Assembly: GCF_018257795.1 (NCBI RefSeq)
Contig: NZ_JAERJD010000011.1
Coordinates: forward strand, 58,573 to 122,572
Source of the DNA: Citrobacter sp. JGM124
GTDB taxonomy: Bacteria > Pseudomonadota > Gammaproteobacteria > Enterobacterales > Enterobacteriaceae
Length of the DNA stretch: 64,000 bases
Direction of reading: 5' to 3'
Both the position numbers and the translations under genes were made by a program. Under the pieces are notes generated by a model that worked only from the letters and a program-made list of their open reading frames with translations, was not told where the DNA came from and did not search any database. Below, in pieces: positions 1 to 12,090 of the stretch (within the stretch, counting starts at the first letter, position 1; each line of letters starts with the position of its first letter).

Positions 1-1065
1 TTATTATTTATTGGCATGGTCGTCGTCTGTCGACGTGAAATTTATACTACCGTTATTAAAGGCAATCATTACCAGCAGGATAGAAATGGTATTATTTTCA
101 TCGCGGCTTTTCTTTTCTATTATTCAATAAGTGGCTTGTGGAGTGAACCTGCTTTAAAAATATCATCAGAGCTAACACACAGTATTTATATCCTCTGCTT
201 CCTCGTCATTTTTAAAGTCTCGGCATTACGTTTAAACCGGATACGTGTTTACAGTATTATCGTAACAGCCATTGTCTTGTTATGTATCCTTACGCTTATT
301 TTTGCTGATAAAAGCCACATTTTTGTATCACGCCTTAATTATAGCTTTCCATGGGCACCAAATAATGTCATTGATCTAGGTGGGTATTTTTCTGTCGGTA
401 TCTTTCTGTTATTTATGATAATCCGCGATACAGGTAAAAAATGGCTCTATCTGCCTGCGCTACTATTATTTTCTGGTCTCCTCCTGACACAAAGCCGCAA
501 CCCCATATTTTCATTGATTATCGCCAGTCTGCCATTACTGTTACTTATCAAGAAAAATAATTTTCAGCATGTTGTTGCAATCATGGCCATATTGGTTCTG
601 GTTGGCATCATCATTTTTTTCACCAAGTATGATCATAACTTACTCGTACGGATTGGAAAAAGTTACAACGAAAGCTTTATCCGCTTTGGAATTTGGCAAA
701 ATGCCTTTGATTTATTTTTACAAAAACCAATTTTAGGGTGGGGTTTTGGCAAAGAATTAAACTTCATAAACAGTGTAAATCAACATATTCATACGACTCA
801 TAGTCTCTATTTAGCCGTATTATTAAAAGGGGGGGTTATCGGTATGATCACCTTTTTATTGATGATCGGTTACGGCATGAAAATAGCCTTTCATGCTTTC
901 TGCAAAGGCTACGGAATTGAGAGCTGTTTGTTTATATTTTCACTGCTGTTTTATGCAACTCAGGGAATGTTTGTCATTGAAAATCCGAATACATCATGGA
1001 TTTTGTTCTGGTTACCAATGGCTGTACTCTACAGTACAACAGGGAAACTCAGTAAGTTAGAGTGA
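1..1065 (+). CDS. waaL: O-antigen ligase WaaL, 5' end cut by the window
   Basis: The reading frame is open from base 1, so the gene begins upstream and the first ATG at 16 is probably internal. About 354 residues are visible, whereas the family usually has about 400. The protein is a chain of hydrophobic segments with one larger polar loop near residues 230-260. That loop contains the WGFG motif and the conserved His region (HIHTTHS) typical of the Wzy_C/O-antigen ligase family. WaaL joins undecaprenyl-linked O-antigen to lipid A-core at the periplasmic face of the inner membrane. Its place beside waaQ, wabG, waaA and waaE fits this role. A different Wzy-type membrane protein is possible but less likely. 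Confidence 0.85.
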   Translation, partial: LLFIGMVVVCRREIYTTVIKGNHYQQDRNGIIFIAAFLFYYSISGLWSEPALKISSELTHSIYILCFLVIFKVSALRLNRIRVYSIIVTAIVLLCILTLIFADKSHIFVSRLNYSFPWAPNNVIDLGGYFSVGIFLLFMIIRDTGKKWLYLPALLLFSGLLLTQSRNPIFSLIIASLPLLLLIKKNNFQHVVAIMAILVLVGIIIFFTKYDHNLLVRIGKSYNESFIRFGIWQNAFDLFLQKPILGWGFGKELNFINSVNQHIHTTHSLYLAVLLKGGVIGMITFLLMIGYGMKIAFHAFCKGYGIESCLFIFSLLFYATQGMFVIENPNTSWILFWLPMAVLYSTTGKLSKLE

Positions 1066-1088
1066 CTGTAAATTCATTGGCCAAGAGT

Positions 1089-1128
1089 AAAACGGGGAGA
1101 GGGTTGCATTAACCCTCCCCCCGTTTTA
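1089..1128. terminator. Bidirectional hairpin between waaL and wabN
   Basis: A long near-perfect inverted repeat, AAAACGGGG-GAGGGTT paired with AACCCTC-CCCCGTTTT, lies between the two convergent genes. It has A runs on the left and T runs on the right, so it can terminate transcription from both sides. Confidence 0.85.
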
Positions 1129-1155
1129 TCTTTTCCGCGAAGCGGTAAATAGCCA

Positions 1156-2127
1156 TTAGCCTGCCTGAACAGACCCTTTTTTCATTTGGTAATATTCCGC
1201 CAGCGTCATACCTGTAACTCTGGGTTGTAACCAGGAAAATAACATTTCAAGATCCTGATACAACTGCTCAATATCCTGCTCAGTCTTGAACGTTGGGCTA
1301 CCGCCTGGCATATATTCTGATGAATGCAGCATGTATTCAACATAATCGCTCCCCTCTGCCAGCGTTTTTTCAACAACCTGCTGCATGGTCTCTACATTCC
1401 CGTTCATAGGACGTAACCAGTTCACGGAGGGTGAACGCACTTTGCCCCTCAATTTATCGTAACCCGTTTTAATCGAGTTCAAAAAAGCTGAGTGCTTATA
1501 CTGAATACTCATAGGAACTTCCAGTAGGGAGGAATTTCCTTCCTGAGCGATATTATTCGTATCCATAAAATAGGCGTGAGTGGGAAAACGGCTATAGTCT
1601 GTACCCCCGTTACCGCCAGGATTACCCTTCGCACCACACCAGTTGACTTTGGGTGTCACCGAGCAGTCCACCAGGTAGCCATGCTCGATAAGCAATGCCG
1701 CGTAGCGCTCGTCAAAGGCCCAACGACCAGCACGGTGACTGACCATTTTTATCTGAAAAGTATCTTCTAATAGTTTGGTTATAAAACTGACTTTCTGTTT
1801 CATAACATCATCAGAATACTCGATAAGGTAGGGCTTATAACGCCAGTCATCATCAGTTAATGCTGTTAATGGCGGGCTATTCCATGCATGCAAATGCATG
1901 CCAATTTCAGCAGTATTACGTGCGATAACATCCCGGGCAAATTCGATATAAAATGGGTCAATAGCCATTTCATAATTGGTCAGATAAACAGGCTTAAAGC
2001 CATACTTTTCACATAATGCCTGAAATCTGGGAAGGTAACGCGCATTTTCCGTTGTCAGATCACTGGTCTTTTGCCAAAGGTTATCACCTTCGGTATCGAT
2101 GGTTATCAAAAATGCAGGCTTTGCCAT
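1156..2127 (-). CDS. wabN: Polysaccharide deacetylase-like protein, likely LPS core deacetylase WabN
   Basis: This 323-residue protein has a NodB-like metal-dependent deacetylase pattern: an early Asp in IDTEGD (residues 10-15), an HLH metal-binding motif in GMHLHAW near residue 78, and SHRAGRW near residue 130. There is no signal peptide, so it should act in the cytoplasm. In Klebsiella, WabN deacetylates the core GlcNAc added by WabH. A wabH-like gene lies nearby, so the same role is inferred. It is transcribed against the rest of the cluster and diverges from waaQ across a gap of about 110 bp. The start ATG follows an AGGGA ribosome site. The family is clear; the exact substrate is inferred from context. 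Confidence 0.68.
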   Translation of the reverse strand: MAKPAFLITIDTEGDNLWQKTSDLTTENARYLPRFQALCEKYGFKPVYLTNYEMAIDPFYIEFARDVIARNTAEIGMHLHAWNSPPLTALTDDDWRYKPYLIEYSDDVMKQKVSFITKLLEDTFQIKMVSHRAGRWAFDERYAALLIEHGYLVDCSVTPKVNWCGAKGNPGGNGGTDYSRFPTHAYFMDTNNIAQEGNSSLLEVPMSIQYKHSAFLNSIKTGYDKLRGKVRSPSVNWLRPMNGNVETMQQVVEKTLAEGSDYVEYMLHSSEYMPGGSPTFKTEQDIEQLYQDLEMLFSWLQPRVTGMTLAEYYQMKKGSVQAG

Positions 2128-2239
2128 CAGAAATTATCCCTGTCCTTATATCTCATGCCATATTAGAGCAAGACAATGCTTCTCTCAATGCATCCCATCA
2201 CCTAAAATCAGTGGTTAACTCTCCAGTGGTAAATAGACT

Positions 2240-3316
2240 ATGACCTCAACCATGCCCTCTCTGACACCGGTGAAACCGTCCCGTATTTTGGTGATAAAAT
2301 TACGCCATCATGGAGATATGTTATTGATAAGTCCTGTTATTTCAGCATTAAAGCTGTATTCGCCACAGGCAGAAATCGATGTCCTACTCTACGAAGAAAC
2401 ACGAGATATGCTGGCTGCAAACTCAGAAATCTCACAGATTCATGGCATCGATCGCCACTGGAAAAAACAGGGAAAGCGCCACCAATTACAGCAAGAATGG
2501 CAATTATTGCGGACGTTACGCCACCGCCATTATGACATAGTGATAAATCTTGCCGATCAGTGGCGCAGTGCGCTTATCACCGCCTTCACGGGGGCTCCCG
2601 TACGTATTGGTTTCGATTTTCCGAAACGACGTCATCCATTCTGGCGATGGTGCCATACCCAACTGGCCTCCACAGCGACTCACCAAAAACAGCATACCGT
2701 TGAACAGAATCTTTCAATCCTGGCGCCACTGGGAGTGAATACACAGGATATCCCGGTGACCATGGGTTACACGCAGGAAGACTGGCAAGCCTGCCAGCAG
2801 TTACTGCCTGCTGAGGTTCTGGGAAACTATGTGGTAATTCAGCCTACTTCACGCTGGTTTTTCAAATGCTGGCGTGAAGAAAACATGAGTCAGGTGGTGA
2901 ATCAACTCTCCCAAATGGGCAAACATGTCATTCTCACCTCTGGCCCGGAGGCAAAAGAGATTAAAATGACAGAGAATATTCTCGCGGGCTGCCCCACAGC
3001 CCAGGTGACCTCTTTAGCAGGGAAAATAACGCTCAGACAACTTGCCGCTTTAATTGACCATGCACAACTCTTTATCGGTGTCGACTCCGTCCCTATGCAC
3101 ATGGCTGCAGCACTAAAAACACCACTGATTGCCTTATTTGGCCCATCAAAACTGGTATTCTGGCGGCCCTGGCAAGCACAAGGAGAAGTATTATGGGCTG
3201 GAGATTACGGCTCGTTACCTGACCCGGATGATATCGATACCCATACCCAGGAACGTTACCTGGATTTAATTCCTGTTGAAAACGTCATTGCCGCAGCGAA
3301 AAGGCTACTTCCATGA
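2240..3316 (+). CDS. waaQ: LPS heptosyltransferase III WaaQ
   Basis: This is a 358-residue GT9-family heptosyltransferase. The N-terminal ILVIKLRHHGDMLL segment (residues 15-28) and the C-terminal GVDSVPMHMAAAL segment (near 280) are hallmark ADP-heptose transferase motifs. It adds the third heptose to the inner core of LPS in the cytoplasm. It is the first gene of a tight set: its TGA overlaps the ATG of wabG. An in-frame ATG four codons downstream could be the true start; both are possible. Confidence 0.9.
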   Translation: MTSTMPSLTPVKPSRILVIKLRHHGDMLLISPVISALKLYSPQAEIDVLLYEETRDMLAANSEISQIHGIDRHWKKQGKRHQLQQEWQLLRTLRHRHYDIVINLADQWRSALITAFTGAPVRIGFDFPKRRHPFWRWCHTQLASTATHQKQHTVEQNLSILAPLGVNTQDIPVTMGYTQEDWQACQQLLPAEVLGNYVVIQPTSRWFFKCWREENMSQVVNQLSQMGKHVILTSGPEAKEIKMTENILAGCPTAQVTSLAGKITLRQLAALIDHAQLFIGVDSVPMHMAAALKTPLIALFGPSKLVFWRPWQAQGEVLWAGDYGSLPDPDDIDTHTQERYLDLIPVENVIAAAKRLLP

Positions 3317-4446
3317 AAAAATACCGTTTAGCGCTTGTCAGGCAAAAATATCGCCCTGATGGCGGTGCCGAACGCTTTGTCTCACGCGCTCTCGAAGCCC
3401 TGGATGAACATGATATTGAATTGAATGTCATTACACGGGAATGGCAGGGGGCTTCCAAACCAGAATGGCATATCCATATCTGTGACCCTTTCAAATGGGG
3501 CAGGATTAGCCGCGAACGAGGCTTCGCCGACGCAGCCAGAGCCTTATGGCAAGCGCAAAAATTTGATTTAGTCCAAAGCCATGAGCGTATCGCCGGATGC
3601 GATATTTACCGTGCAGGGGATGGTGTTCATCAGTGCTGGTTAGAACAACGTCAGCGTATCTTGCCCTCCTGGAAAGGGAGCCTATTATTTAAAGACCCTT
3701 ATCATCGTTATGTTATGGGTGCCGAGCGGGAGATGTACACATCCCCCGCATTAAAAGGGGTTATCTGTAATGCCGAAATGGTCAAACAGGAGATAATCGA
3801 CACGTTTTCCTATCCTGCCGACAAAATAACGGTTATCTATAATGCAGTAGATCAACAGCGTTTTACTCCCCCTTCTGATCAGGAACTGGCGGCTCTGCGC
3901 CAAAAATGGCAGCTTCCCCTGCATGCAACCTGCCTTGTTTTTGTAGGTTCAGGCTTTGAGCGCAAAGGCCTGGCTCAGGCTATTCGGGCAATAGCCCCCA
4001 CAGACCGTCACTTAATCGTGGTAGGTAAAGATAAAGAGAGCTCCCGTTATCAATCGCTTGCCAGGAGTCTGGGCTGTGAAGATCGTGTCCATCTTTTCGG
4101 CATGCAACACGAAACACTGCCTTTTTATCAAATGGCAGATGGTTTACTGTTGCCGACACTTTATGACCCTTTCCCTAATGTCATCCTTGAAGCTATGGCC
4201 TGTGGGTTGCCCGTGATCACGTCCACCCGCTGTGGCGGTGCAGAGTTTATTACTCAAGGCCAAAATGGTTACGTTTGCGATGCGCTGGATATCACTTCAT
4301 TGCAAGAAGCCGTGATGGCGCTCCCTGCTCGTGCCCTGGGATCTCAGCAAGGCTCTCTCGCCCGGGAAAGGATCCTGCCTTGCACTTCAAAACATTTGTC
4401 ATCTCAACTCATTGAGCTTTATCAAAAAGTGATGGGGACAGTATGA
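3313..4446 (+). CDS. wabG: LPS core galacturonosyltransferase-like GT4 enzyme WabG
   Basis: This is a 377-residue GT-B fold glycosyltransferase of family 4. The N-terminus has the WaaG/WabG signature RQKYRPDGGAERFV (residues 10-23), and the nucleotide-sugar E-x7-E region is in NVILEAMACGLPV (near 290). In Klebsiella, WabG adds galacturonic acid to heptose II. The close match of the N-terminus and the gene order waaQ-wabG-wabH favour this over the glucosyltransferase WaaG. The start overlaps the waaQ stop (ATGA) and the stop overlaps the wabH start, so translation is probably coupled. Confidence 0.8.
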   Translation: MKKYRLALVRQKYRPDGGAERFVSRALEALDEHDIELNVITREWQGASKPEWHIHICDPFKWGRISRERGFADAARALWQAQKFDLVQSHERIAGCDIYRAGDGVHQCWLEQRQRILPSWKGSLLFKDPYHRYVMGAEREMYTSPALKGVICNAEMVKQEIIDTFSYPADKITVIYNAVDQQRFTPPSDQELAALRQKWQLPLHATCLVFVGSGFERKGLAQAIRAIAPTDRHLIVVGKDKESSRYQSLARSLGCEDRVHLFGMQHETLPFYQMADGLLLPTLYDPFPNVILEAMACGLPVITSTRCGGAEFITQGQNGYVCDALDITSLQEAVMALPARALGSQQGSLARERILPCTSKHLSSQLIELYQKVMGTV

Positions 4447-5534
4447 ATATTCTCTTTATTATCGATGGACTCCCAGGCGGAGGCGCGGAGAAGGTGGTAT
4501 TAACCCTCGCCGAAAATTTCATCCATGAAGGGGATAAGGTTTCGTTATTCTCACTGCGGGATGTTTGTGAGTACCCTATTCCCGAAGGGGTGAATTACAG
4601 GGTAATCAAGGATACGGACAGGTCTCCCTGGCGCAAACTGACTGAACTGTCACGGCGAGCACGCTTGCTGGACAATGCGCTGGCACAAGCCGAAAACCGG
4701 GGGAAATTCGATCTGGTTATCTCTAACTTACATAAAACCGATCGCATTACATCCCGCAGTAAAATTCTGAAATCTCGATCACTTTGGTTTTGCCTGCACG
4801 GTGTCTTTTCAACATCATATTTAGGGCACCGTACCGGTTTTAGCCGCTGGCTAAAAAAACAAAAAATCAAACAGGTTTATCAGAACCGCTGCGTCATTAC
4901 CGTCTCAAATGCAGTCGGTAAGGATTTAACAGAAAATTGCGGAGTCACTCCGGCACAACTACGCACAATTTATAACCCTTTTGATATCGAAGCCATCAGA
5001 ACACTCGCACAGCAACCCTGCCTCATTCCAGAACAGGATTATGTGATTCATGTTGGACGCTTCCACCCAGGAAAACGTCATGATCGCCTGCTGGAAGCCT
5101 ACGCCCAAAGCCAGATTGCCGCGCCTCTGGTACTCCTGGGCCAAGGTAATACAGAACAAGAGGCCCGAATTAAAGGGCTTGCTCAAACACTGGGAATTAG
5201 CGACAGGGTTATTTTTAAAGGTTTTCAGGCTAATCCCTTGCCCTGGATTAAGTCCGCCAGGCTATTAGTGTGCAGCTCTGACAGCGAGGGATTTGGCAAT
5301 GTTTTAGTCGAAGCCCTAATTCTGGACACCCCCGTTGTCAGTACCCGTTGCCCCGGTGGGCCAGCTGAAATACTGACCGGTGAGCTATCTCGTGGGCTGA
5401 GTGAGCTAAATAGCGCTTCACTGGCAAGAACAATGAAAGATATTTACGACAATCCCCCCGCGGCAGGACACAGCACGCTACAGCGCTTCAGCGTGCAAAC
5501 TATCTGTGAAGAGTATCGCAATCTTGTACGATAA
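4443..5534 (+). CDS. wabH: LPS core GT4 glycosyltransferase, likely GlcNAc transferase WabH
   Basis: This is a 363-residue GT4-type glycosyltransferase. It begins with the GLPGGGAEKV motif (residues 9-18) and carries the HVGRFHPGKRHDRLLEA donor-domain motif near 203 and SEGFGNVLVEAL near 285. In Klebsiella, WabH adds GlcNAc to the core galacturonic acid, which WabN then deacetylates. Both partner genes are present here, which supports the assignment. The start ATG overlaps the wabG stop codon. The donor sugar is inferred from context rather than visible in the sequence. Confidence 0.72.
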   Translation: MNILFIIDGLPGGGAEKVVLTLAENFIHEGDKVSLFSLRDVCEYPIPEGVNYRVIKDTDRSPWRKLTELSRRARLLDNALAQAENRGKFDLVISNLHKTDRITSRSKILKSRSLWFCLHGVFSTSYLGHRTGFSRWLKKQKIKQVYQNRCVITVSNAVGKDLTENCGVTPAQLRTIYNPFDIEAIRTLAQQPCLIPEQDYVIHVGRFHPGKRHDRLLEAYAQSQIAAPLVLLGQGNTEQEARIKGLAQTLGISDRVIFKGFQANPLPWIKSARLLVCSSDSEGFGNVLVEALILDTPVVSTRCPGGPAEILTGELSRGLSELNSASLARTMKDIYDNPPAAGHSTLQRFSVQTICEEYRNLVR

Positions 5535-5888
5535 GTGACGAACAACGTTAATGACTCTCGGGAAACCACCCCAGGGCTCGACAGGGTCCTGGCTCGGCAA
5601 AACAACCGTTCTCACTTCTCATGCAAGCTTACCTGCCGAGGTTATCACTGTTGTTTCAGCCGGCTGCAGGTACTGAGAGCGGAGCCGGGTATGTCCAGAT
5701 ATTAAACGACATATATCGTGGTATCTGTACAATCCCCGCATGATAGTTGAAGACCTCAACATAACAGCTTATCCTGCTAATCAACTCAACCTACTCTCTG
5801 AGTTTGGCGTCGAGAGAGCAAAATAATAGATTTACAGAAGATGAATGCTTAGAATTCGTGCGCCGATAATAAAAAACGGATAACTCGC
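5535..5888. other. 354-bp intergenic region before waaA
   Basis: No convincing gene is seen. A 28-codon frame at 5740-5826 has an ATG but no ribosome site. The region contains several small inverted repeats and presumably the promoter for waaA-waaE-coaD. No JUMPstart/ops element (GGCGGTAG) is present. Confidence 0.5.
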
Positions 5889-7162
5889 TTGGAATTACTG
5901 TATACCACCCTACTTTACCTTATTCAGCCTTTTGTCTGGATACGGTTGCTATTGCGTAGCCGTAAAGCACCCGCTTATCGTAAGCGTTGGTTAGAACGTT
6001 ATGGCTTCTGTCGCGGTAAAGTCGCGCCGGATGGCATCCTGCTGCATTCAGTATCAGTCGGAGAAACACTGACGGCGATACCTTTAGTACGAGCCCTGAG
6101 ACATCGTTATCCCAATCTACCAATCACCGTCACAACAATGACACCTACGGGGTCGGAACGGGCACAATCCGCGTTCGGAAAAAATGTACATCATGTCTAT
6201 TTACCCTATGATTTACCCGGGGCAATGAACCGCTTTTTCGATACCACTCGTCCTAAGCTGGTGATTGTCATGGAGACTGAATTATGGCCAAACATGATAA
6301 CCATTCTCCATAAAAGAAAGATCCCCCTGGTCATTGCTAATGCACGGCTTTCTGAACGTTCAGCCAGAGGTTATAAAAAACTCGGTCATTTTATCCAGCG
6401 TCTGATGAGTCGCATCACGCTAATCGCGGTTCAAAATGAAGAAGATGGGCAACGATTTGCCAACTTAGGAGTGAAACGTAATCAGCTAACGGTTACAGGA
6501 AGCCTGAAATTTGATATTTCCGTCACACCAGAGCTGGCAGCAAGGGCAATCACCCTCAGAAGCCAGTGGGCTCCACATCGTAAAGTGTGGATTGCCGCCA
6601 GTACTCATGACGGAGAAGAACGAATTATCCTTGACGCTCATCGCAAGCTGCTAGAATCCTTTCCTGATTTATTGTTGATTCTTGTACCACGACACCCGGA
6701 GCGCTTTGCTGATGCTCAAACACTGATAAGAAAAGCAGGTTTTAACTATATCCTGCGCAGTAGTAATGAGATCCCTTCCAGCAGCACGCAAGTTGTGATT
6801 GGCGATAGCATGGGTGAACTGATGTTACTCTATGGTATTGCCGATATCGCTTTCGTTGGTGGCAGTCTGGTTGAACGAGGTGGCCATAACCCACTGGAGC
6901 CAGCCGCACATGCGATCCCCGTACTGATGGGAGCACATACGTTCAACTTCAAAGATATTTGCGCAAAGTTGAAACAAGCTGGCGGTTTAATTACGGTGAC
7001 AGACGCGGAGTCGATTGTTAAAGAGGTTTCCACCTTACTGACTGATGAAGACTACCGCTTGTATACCGGCCGTCATGCTGTCGAGTTTCTCCATCAGAAT
7101 CAGGGAGCTCTCCAGCGACTGTTGCAAATACTCCAGCCTTATCTGCCACAACGGAGCCACTA

Positions 7163-7163
<1 letters not shown>
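5889..7163 (+). CDS. waaA: Kdo transferase WaaA (KdtA), TTG start
   Basis: This 424-residue protein closely matches enterobacterial WaaA throughout. It has an N-terminal membrane anchor (residues 5-22), the catalytic Glu in HSVSVGET (Glu59), and the C-terminal [14 protein letters not shown] motif. The enzyme transfers two Kdo residues from CMP-Kdo to lipid IVA at the inner face of the cytoplasmic membrane and is essential. Homology places the start at TTG 5889; no ATG gives the full N-terminus and the ribosome site is weak. Its TAG stop overlaps the GTG start of waaE by one base. Confidence 0.96.
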
Positions 7164-8415
<1,252 letters not shown>

Positions 8416-9225
8416 TTAACGCTGGCAACGGCGGCAGTAATAAGTACTACGCTGCCCGTGCTTGCTGGCACTGATTGCTGTGCCACACAGACGGCAGGCC
8501 TCGCCCTCCCTGCCATACACTTGTAGTTCCTGTGCAAAGTATCCCGGTTTCCCATCCGACTGCAAAAAATCTTTCAGAGTAGTTCCACCTTGTTCAATAG
8601 AACGCGTCAGCACTGTTTTAATCGCCTGCACCAGGCATCTGTACTCGGCCTCTGATAATGAGTTTGCCAGCCTGTCTGGGTGAATCCCCGCAGCAAACAG
8701 AGACTCACTGGCGTAAATATTACCCACACCGACGACCAGCTTGTTATCCATCAGCCAGGGTTTAATAGCGATTTTCTTACGTGCTGACTTCTGTTGCAGA
8801 TAGTCGGCATTAAATTCATCATGCAGAGGTTCAGGCCCGAGATGGGACAACACACTGCTCTCTTCCAGGGACCGCGTCCAAAGCCATGCGCCAAAGCGGC
8901 GAGGATCGGTGTAACGCAAGACTTTACCGTTATCCATCACTAAGTCTACATGGTCATGTTTTTCGGGTGGCTGCTCTTCCGGCAGAATACGCAAGCTTCC
9001 CGACATCCCCAGATGAATAATGACCCAGCCTTCCATCAGCTCCAGTAACAGATACTTTGCACGTCGCTGGACACTGATCACACGTTTATCACTGAGGGCA
9101 TGAATTTCATCGGACACAGGCCATCGCAAGCGGCCGTTACGTACTACCGCATGCAAAATTGTGGCCCCCACTAAATGGGGTTCAATACCACGGCGACTGG
9201 TTTCTACCTCAGGTAATTCCGGCAT
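8416..9225 (-). CDS. mutM: Formamidopyrimidine-DNA glycosylase MutM (Fpg)
   Basis: This 269-residue DNA glycosylase begins MPELPEVE, so Pro2 is the catalytic nucleophile after Met removal, with Glu3 next to it. It ends with a zinc finger made of paired Cys (CRLC and CRRC near residues 245-268). It removes 8-oxoguanine and ring-opened purines. Full length and unbroken, it lies in the usual mutM-rpmG-rpmB-radC order. Confidence 0.97.
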   Translation of the reverse strand: MPELPEVETSRRGIEPHLVGATILHAVVRNGRLRWPVSDEIHALSDKRVISVQRRAKYLLLELMEGWVIIHLGMSGSLRILPEEQPPEKHDHVDLVMDNGKVLRYTDPRRFGAWLWTRSLEESSVLSHLGPEPLHDEFNADYLQQKSARKKIAIKPWLMDNKLVVGVGNIYASESLFAAGIHPDRLANSLSEAEYRCLVQAIKTVLTRSIEQGGTTLKDFLQSDGKPGYFAQELQVYGREGEACRLCGTAISASKHGQRSTYYCRRCQR

Positions 9226-9360
9226 GGCTCCTCCAACGAACAGATTGAGTTACAGGGTACAAAAAGATGGCGTGACAGTAACGTTATCCTGGACCGCAAT
9301 ACAGAACAACGTAACAAATTCAGGGTGGCAACAAGATGGGTAACCAGAATTCAGGATATA

Positions 9361-9386
9361 AAAAAACCCGGCAAAGCCGGGTTTTT
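9361..9386. terminator. rpmG terminator
   Basis: A CCCGGC-AAA-GCCGGG hairpin is flanked by six A on one side and five T on the other. It lies just downstream of rpmG on the minus strand, before mutM. Confidence 0.9.
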
Positions 9387-9403
9387 CAACAAAGTGACTA
9401 AAA

Positions 9404-9574
<171 letters not shown>

Positions 9575-9591
9575 TTATTTCCTCTAAGTAC

Positions 9592-9849
<258 letters not shown>

Positions 9850-9876
9850 TTAGCTCGAGCTTCGTATAGGGTTATG

Positions 9877-9938
9877 GCGCCTCGTCAGGCCGCAAGCCTG
9901 GTCCCTGGCGGTTCAATGCGAACCACAGTGCCAGGCGC
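9877..9938 (-). promoter_or_regulatory. Structured leader upstream of rpmB
   Basis: On the minus strand, about 50-110 bases before the rpmB ATG, there are a CAGGC/GCCTG stem (9886-9900) and a larger hairpin. The hairpin pairs CCTGGC with GCCAGG (9904-9909 and 9930-9935) around a GGTTC/GAACC stem. An outer GCGCCT/AGGCGC pairing (9877-9882 with 9933-9938) would compete with the large hairpin. A 5' leader role is inferred; no named L28 leader family is known to me. Confidence 0.45.
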
Positions 9939-10044
9939 ATAATGCCAAAACCCGAGATTCTCAAAGGTGGCGTAGTATACGCTGAGTCAGGCACGTGCTC
10001 AAGTCCCGAACAGACAAAGATCCCTATGGATCGTGTGAATTGTT

Positions 10045-10710
10045 CTAAATCCACCCTCTTTCGGCAAAAGAAACGTACTCTCCTTGACCAATTACCAGAT
10101 GATCAAGCACCCGAATATCCATAAACAAGCAAGCTTTGACAATACGGGACGTTATCATACGGTCAGCTTTACTCGGCTCAGCAATACCCGAAGGGTGATT
10201 GTGTGCCAGTATAACCGCCGCCGCGTTAGATTTCATCGCTTCTCGAATAATTTCTCTTGGATGAACTTCAACATGCCCCAGTGTGCCTGTAAACATCCGC
10301 TCGCATTTAATGACATGATTCTTATTATTGAGAAATAAAACTAAAAAAATTTCCCTCTCTTCGGAAATCAGTTGGCTCTGGATATATTCTCTGACCTGAT
10401 GTGGGCTATTAAATGATAATGCCTGAACACCACGAGAGCGATAGTACCGCCTCGCCAGTTCAGCAATCGCATGAAGCTGCGCATATTTTGCTTTTCCAAT
10501 ACCACGTACTGCTTTGAAGCTGGCATAGTCAGCGGACAGTAATCGATGCAGTGAACCAAACTCATGTAGCAAGCTCTGTGCAAACGCCAGCACATGCATA
10601 TCTTTGTAGCCAGTATGCAGAAACAGCGCAAGCAACTCAGCATCACTTAACGAACCAACACCATGGTGTAAAAGCTTCTCACGTGGTAACAATGGGGGAT
10701 CTTGCTCCAT
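10045..10710 (-). CDS. radC: RadC family JAB1/MPN protein
   Basis: This 221-residue protein has an N-terminal helix-hairpin-helix region ([12 protein letters not shown] near 68-79) and a C-terminal JAMM metalloprotease-like motif with HNHPSG near 170. The end ([11 protein letters not shown]) is identical to E. coli RadC. The role in the cell is unsettled; the early DNA repair assignment was withdrawn for E. coli. It is oriented like rpmB but separated from it by about 216 bp. Confidence 0.93.
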   Translation of the reverse strand: MEQDPPLLPREKLLHHGVGSLSDAELLALFLHTGYKDMHVLAFAQSLLHEFGSLHRLLSADYASFKAVRGIGKAKYAQLHAIAELARRYYRSRGVQALSFNSPHQVREYIQSQLISEEREIFLVLFLNNKNHVIKCERMFTGTLGHVEVHPREIIREAMKSNAAAVILAHNHPSGIAEPSKADRMITSRIVKACLFMDIRVLDHLVIGQGEYVSFAERGWI

Positions 10711-10875
10711 ATTTATTTTATTCCCTTAATCACCTGACAGCATCCTGGCGCATTATTCATTGTGACGCGATGACCTGCTTCCCGTCTTGAGCAGTAGCTC
10801 GACAATGGAAAAAAGGCGCGTTAGCAGGATTGTGATAAAATGGCTCATTAACTAAATTCTTCAACGGAAAAAAAC

Positions 10876-12090
10876 ATGACTGGGCTTTCCGGTAAGAAAA
10901 TTGTCCTCGGTATCAGCGGCGGTATCGCAGCTTATAAAACGCCAGAACTTGTACGACGCCTGCGTGATCGCGGTGCGGATGTACGTGTAGTTGTTACTGA
11001 GGCCGCTAAAGCTTTTGTAACACCACTGAGTTTACAAGCGGTATCCGGTTACCCGGTTTCAGACAGCCTGCTTGACCCAGCCGCTGAAGCGGCAATGGGC
11101 CATATCGAGCTTGGTAAATGGGCCGACTTAGTGCTCCTTGCCCCTGCAACAGCGGATCTTATCGCTCGTGTTACCGCAGGCATAGCGAACGATTTGCTAA
11201 GTACTATTTGTCTCGCTACACCAGCACCGATTGCCGTCGCCCCAGCGATGAATCAGCAAATGTATCGCGCGACGGTGACCCAACAGAATCTTGCGACTCT
11301 TGCCGCACGCGGGGCCCTTATTTGGGGGCCTGACAGTGGGAGTCAGGCTTGTGGAGATATTGGCCCCGGTCGCATGCCTGACCCGTTAACACTGGTTGAT
11401 ATGGCGCTGGAACATTTTTCCGCTATAGATGATCTGCAACACCTGAACATAATGGTTACGGCTGGCCCGACCCGCGAACGCCTTGATCCTGTTCGTTACA
11501 TCACTAACGACAGCTCAGGTAAGATGGGCTACGCCATCGCGGCGGCGGCGGCGGCACGTGGGGCCAATGTCACCCTGGTTTCAGGGCCAGTAACGTTATC
11601 CACCCCACCGGGTGTAAAACGGCTGAATGTCACGACAGCGCAAGAAATGCATGATACTGTCCAGGCAAATGTCACCGGACAGCATATATTTATTGGTTGT
11701 GCCGCTGTTGCTGATTATCGTGCAGCCACGATTGCTGACACGAAAATCAAAAAACAAGGTGATGAAATTACAATAAAAATGGTTAAAAACCCGGATATCG
11801 TGGCCAGTGTTGCAACACGTTCCACGCATCGTCCTTATGTTGTAGGGTTTGCCGCCGAAACAAATAATGTGGAAGAATACGCCAGACAAAAACGGGCGAG
11901 TAAACAGCTCGACTTAATTTGTGCCAATGATGTCTCTCATCCCGAGAGTGGCTTTAACAGCGACAATAACTCATTGCACCTTTTCTGGGAGGAAGGCGAT
12001 AAAGTCTTGCCTTTCGCGCCTAAGGCGCGCCTTGGACACCTTTTATTGGACGAGATCGTTATCCGCTATGATGAAAAAAATCGACGTTAA
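10876..12090 (+). CDS. coaBC: Bifunctional phosphopantothenoylcysteine decarboxylase/synthetase CoaBC (Dfp)
   Basis: This is a 404-residue fusion enzyme of CoA synthesis. The N-terminal FMN-binding CoaC half shows [10 protein letters not shown] (residues 13-22), PAMN near 127 and the active-site Cys in [10 protein letters not shown] near 157. The C-terminal CTP-dependent CoaB half shows [21 protein letters not shown] near 195 and the KIKK lysine region near 290. It makes 4'-phosphopantetheine from phosphopantothenate and cysteine. Its end overlaps the start of dut by 23 bases, as in E. coli. Confidence 0.97.
   Translation: MTGLSGKKIVLGISGGIAAYKTPELVRRLRDRGADVRVVVTEAAKAFVTPLSLQAVSGYPVSDSLLDPAAEAAMGHIELGKWADLVLLAPATADLIARVTAGIANDLLSTICLATPAPIAVAPAMNQQMYRATVTQQNLATLAARGALIWGPDSGSQACGDIGPGRMPDPLTLVDMALEHFSAIDDLQHLNIMVTAGPTRERLDPVRYITNDSSGKMGYAIAAAAAARGANVTLVSGPVTLSTPPGVKRLNVTTAQEMHDTVQANVTGQHIFIGCAAVADYRAATIADTKIKKQGDEITIKMVKNPDIVASVATRSTHRPYVVGFAAETNNVEEYARQKRASKQLDLICANDVSHPESGFNSDNNSLHLFWEEGDKVLPFAPKARLGHLLLDEIVIRYDEKNRR

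Noticed and set aside
5740..5826. 28-codon frame before waaA
   Set aside because: It has no ribosome site and no recognisable product; it is short enough to be chance.
5535..5888. RfaH ops/JUMPstart element in the LPS cluster
   Set aside because: The GGCGGTAG core was looked for and not found in this intergenic region.
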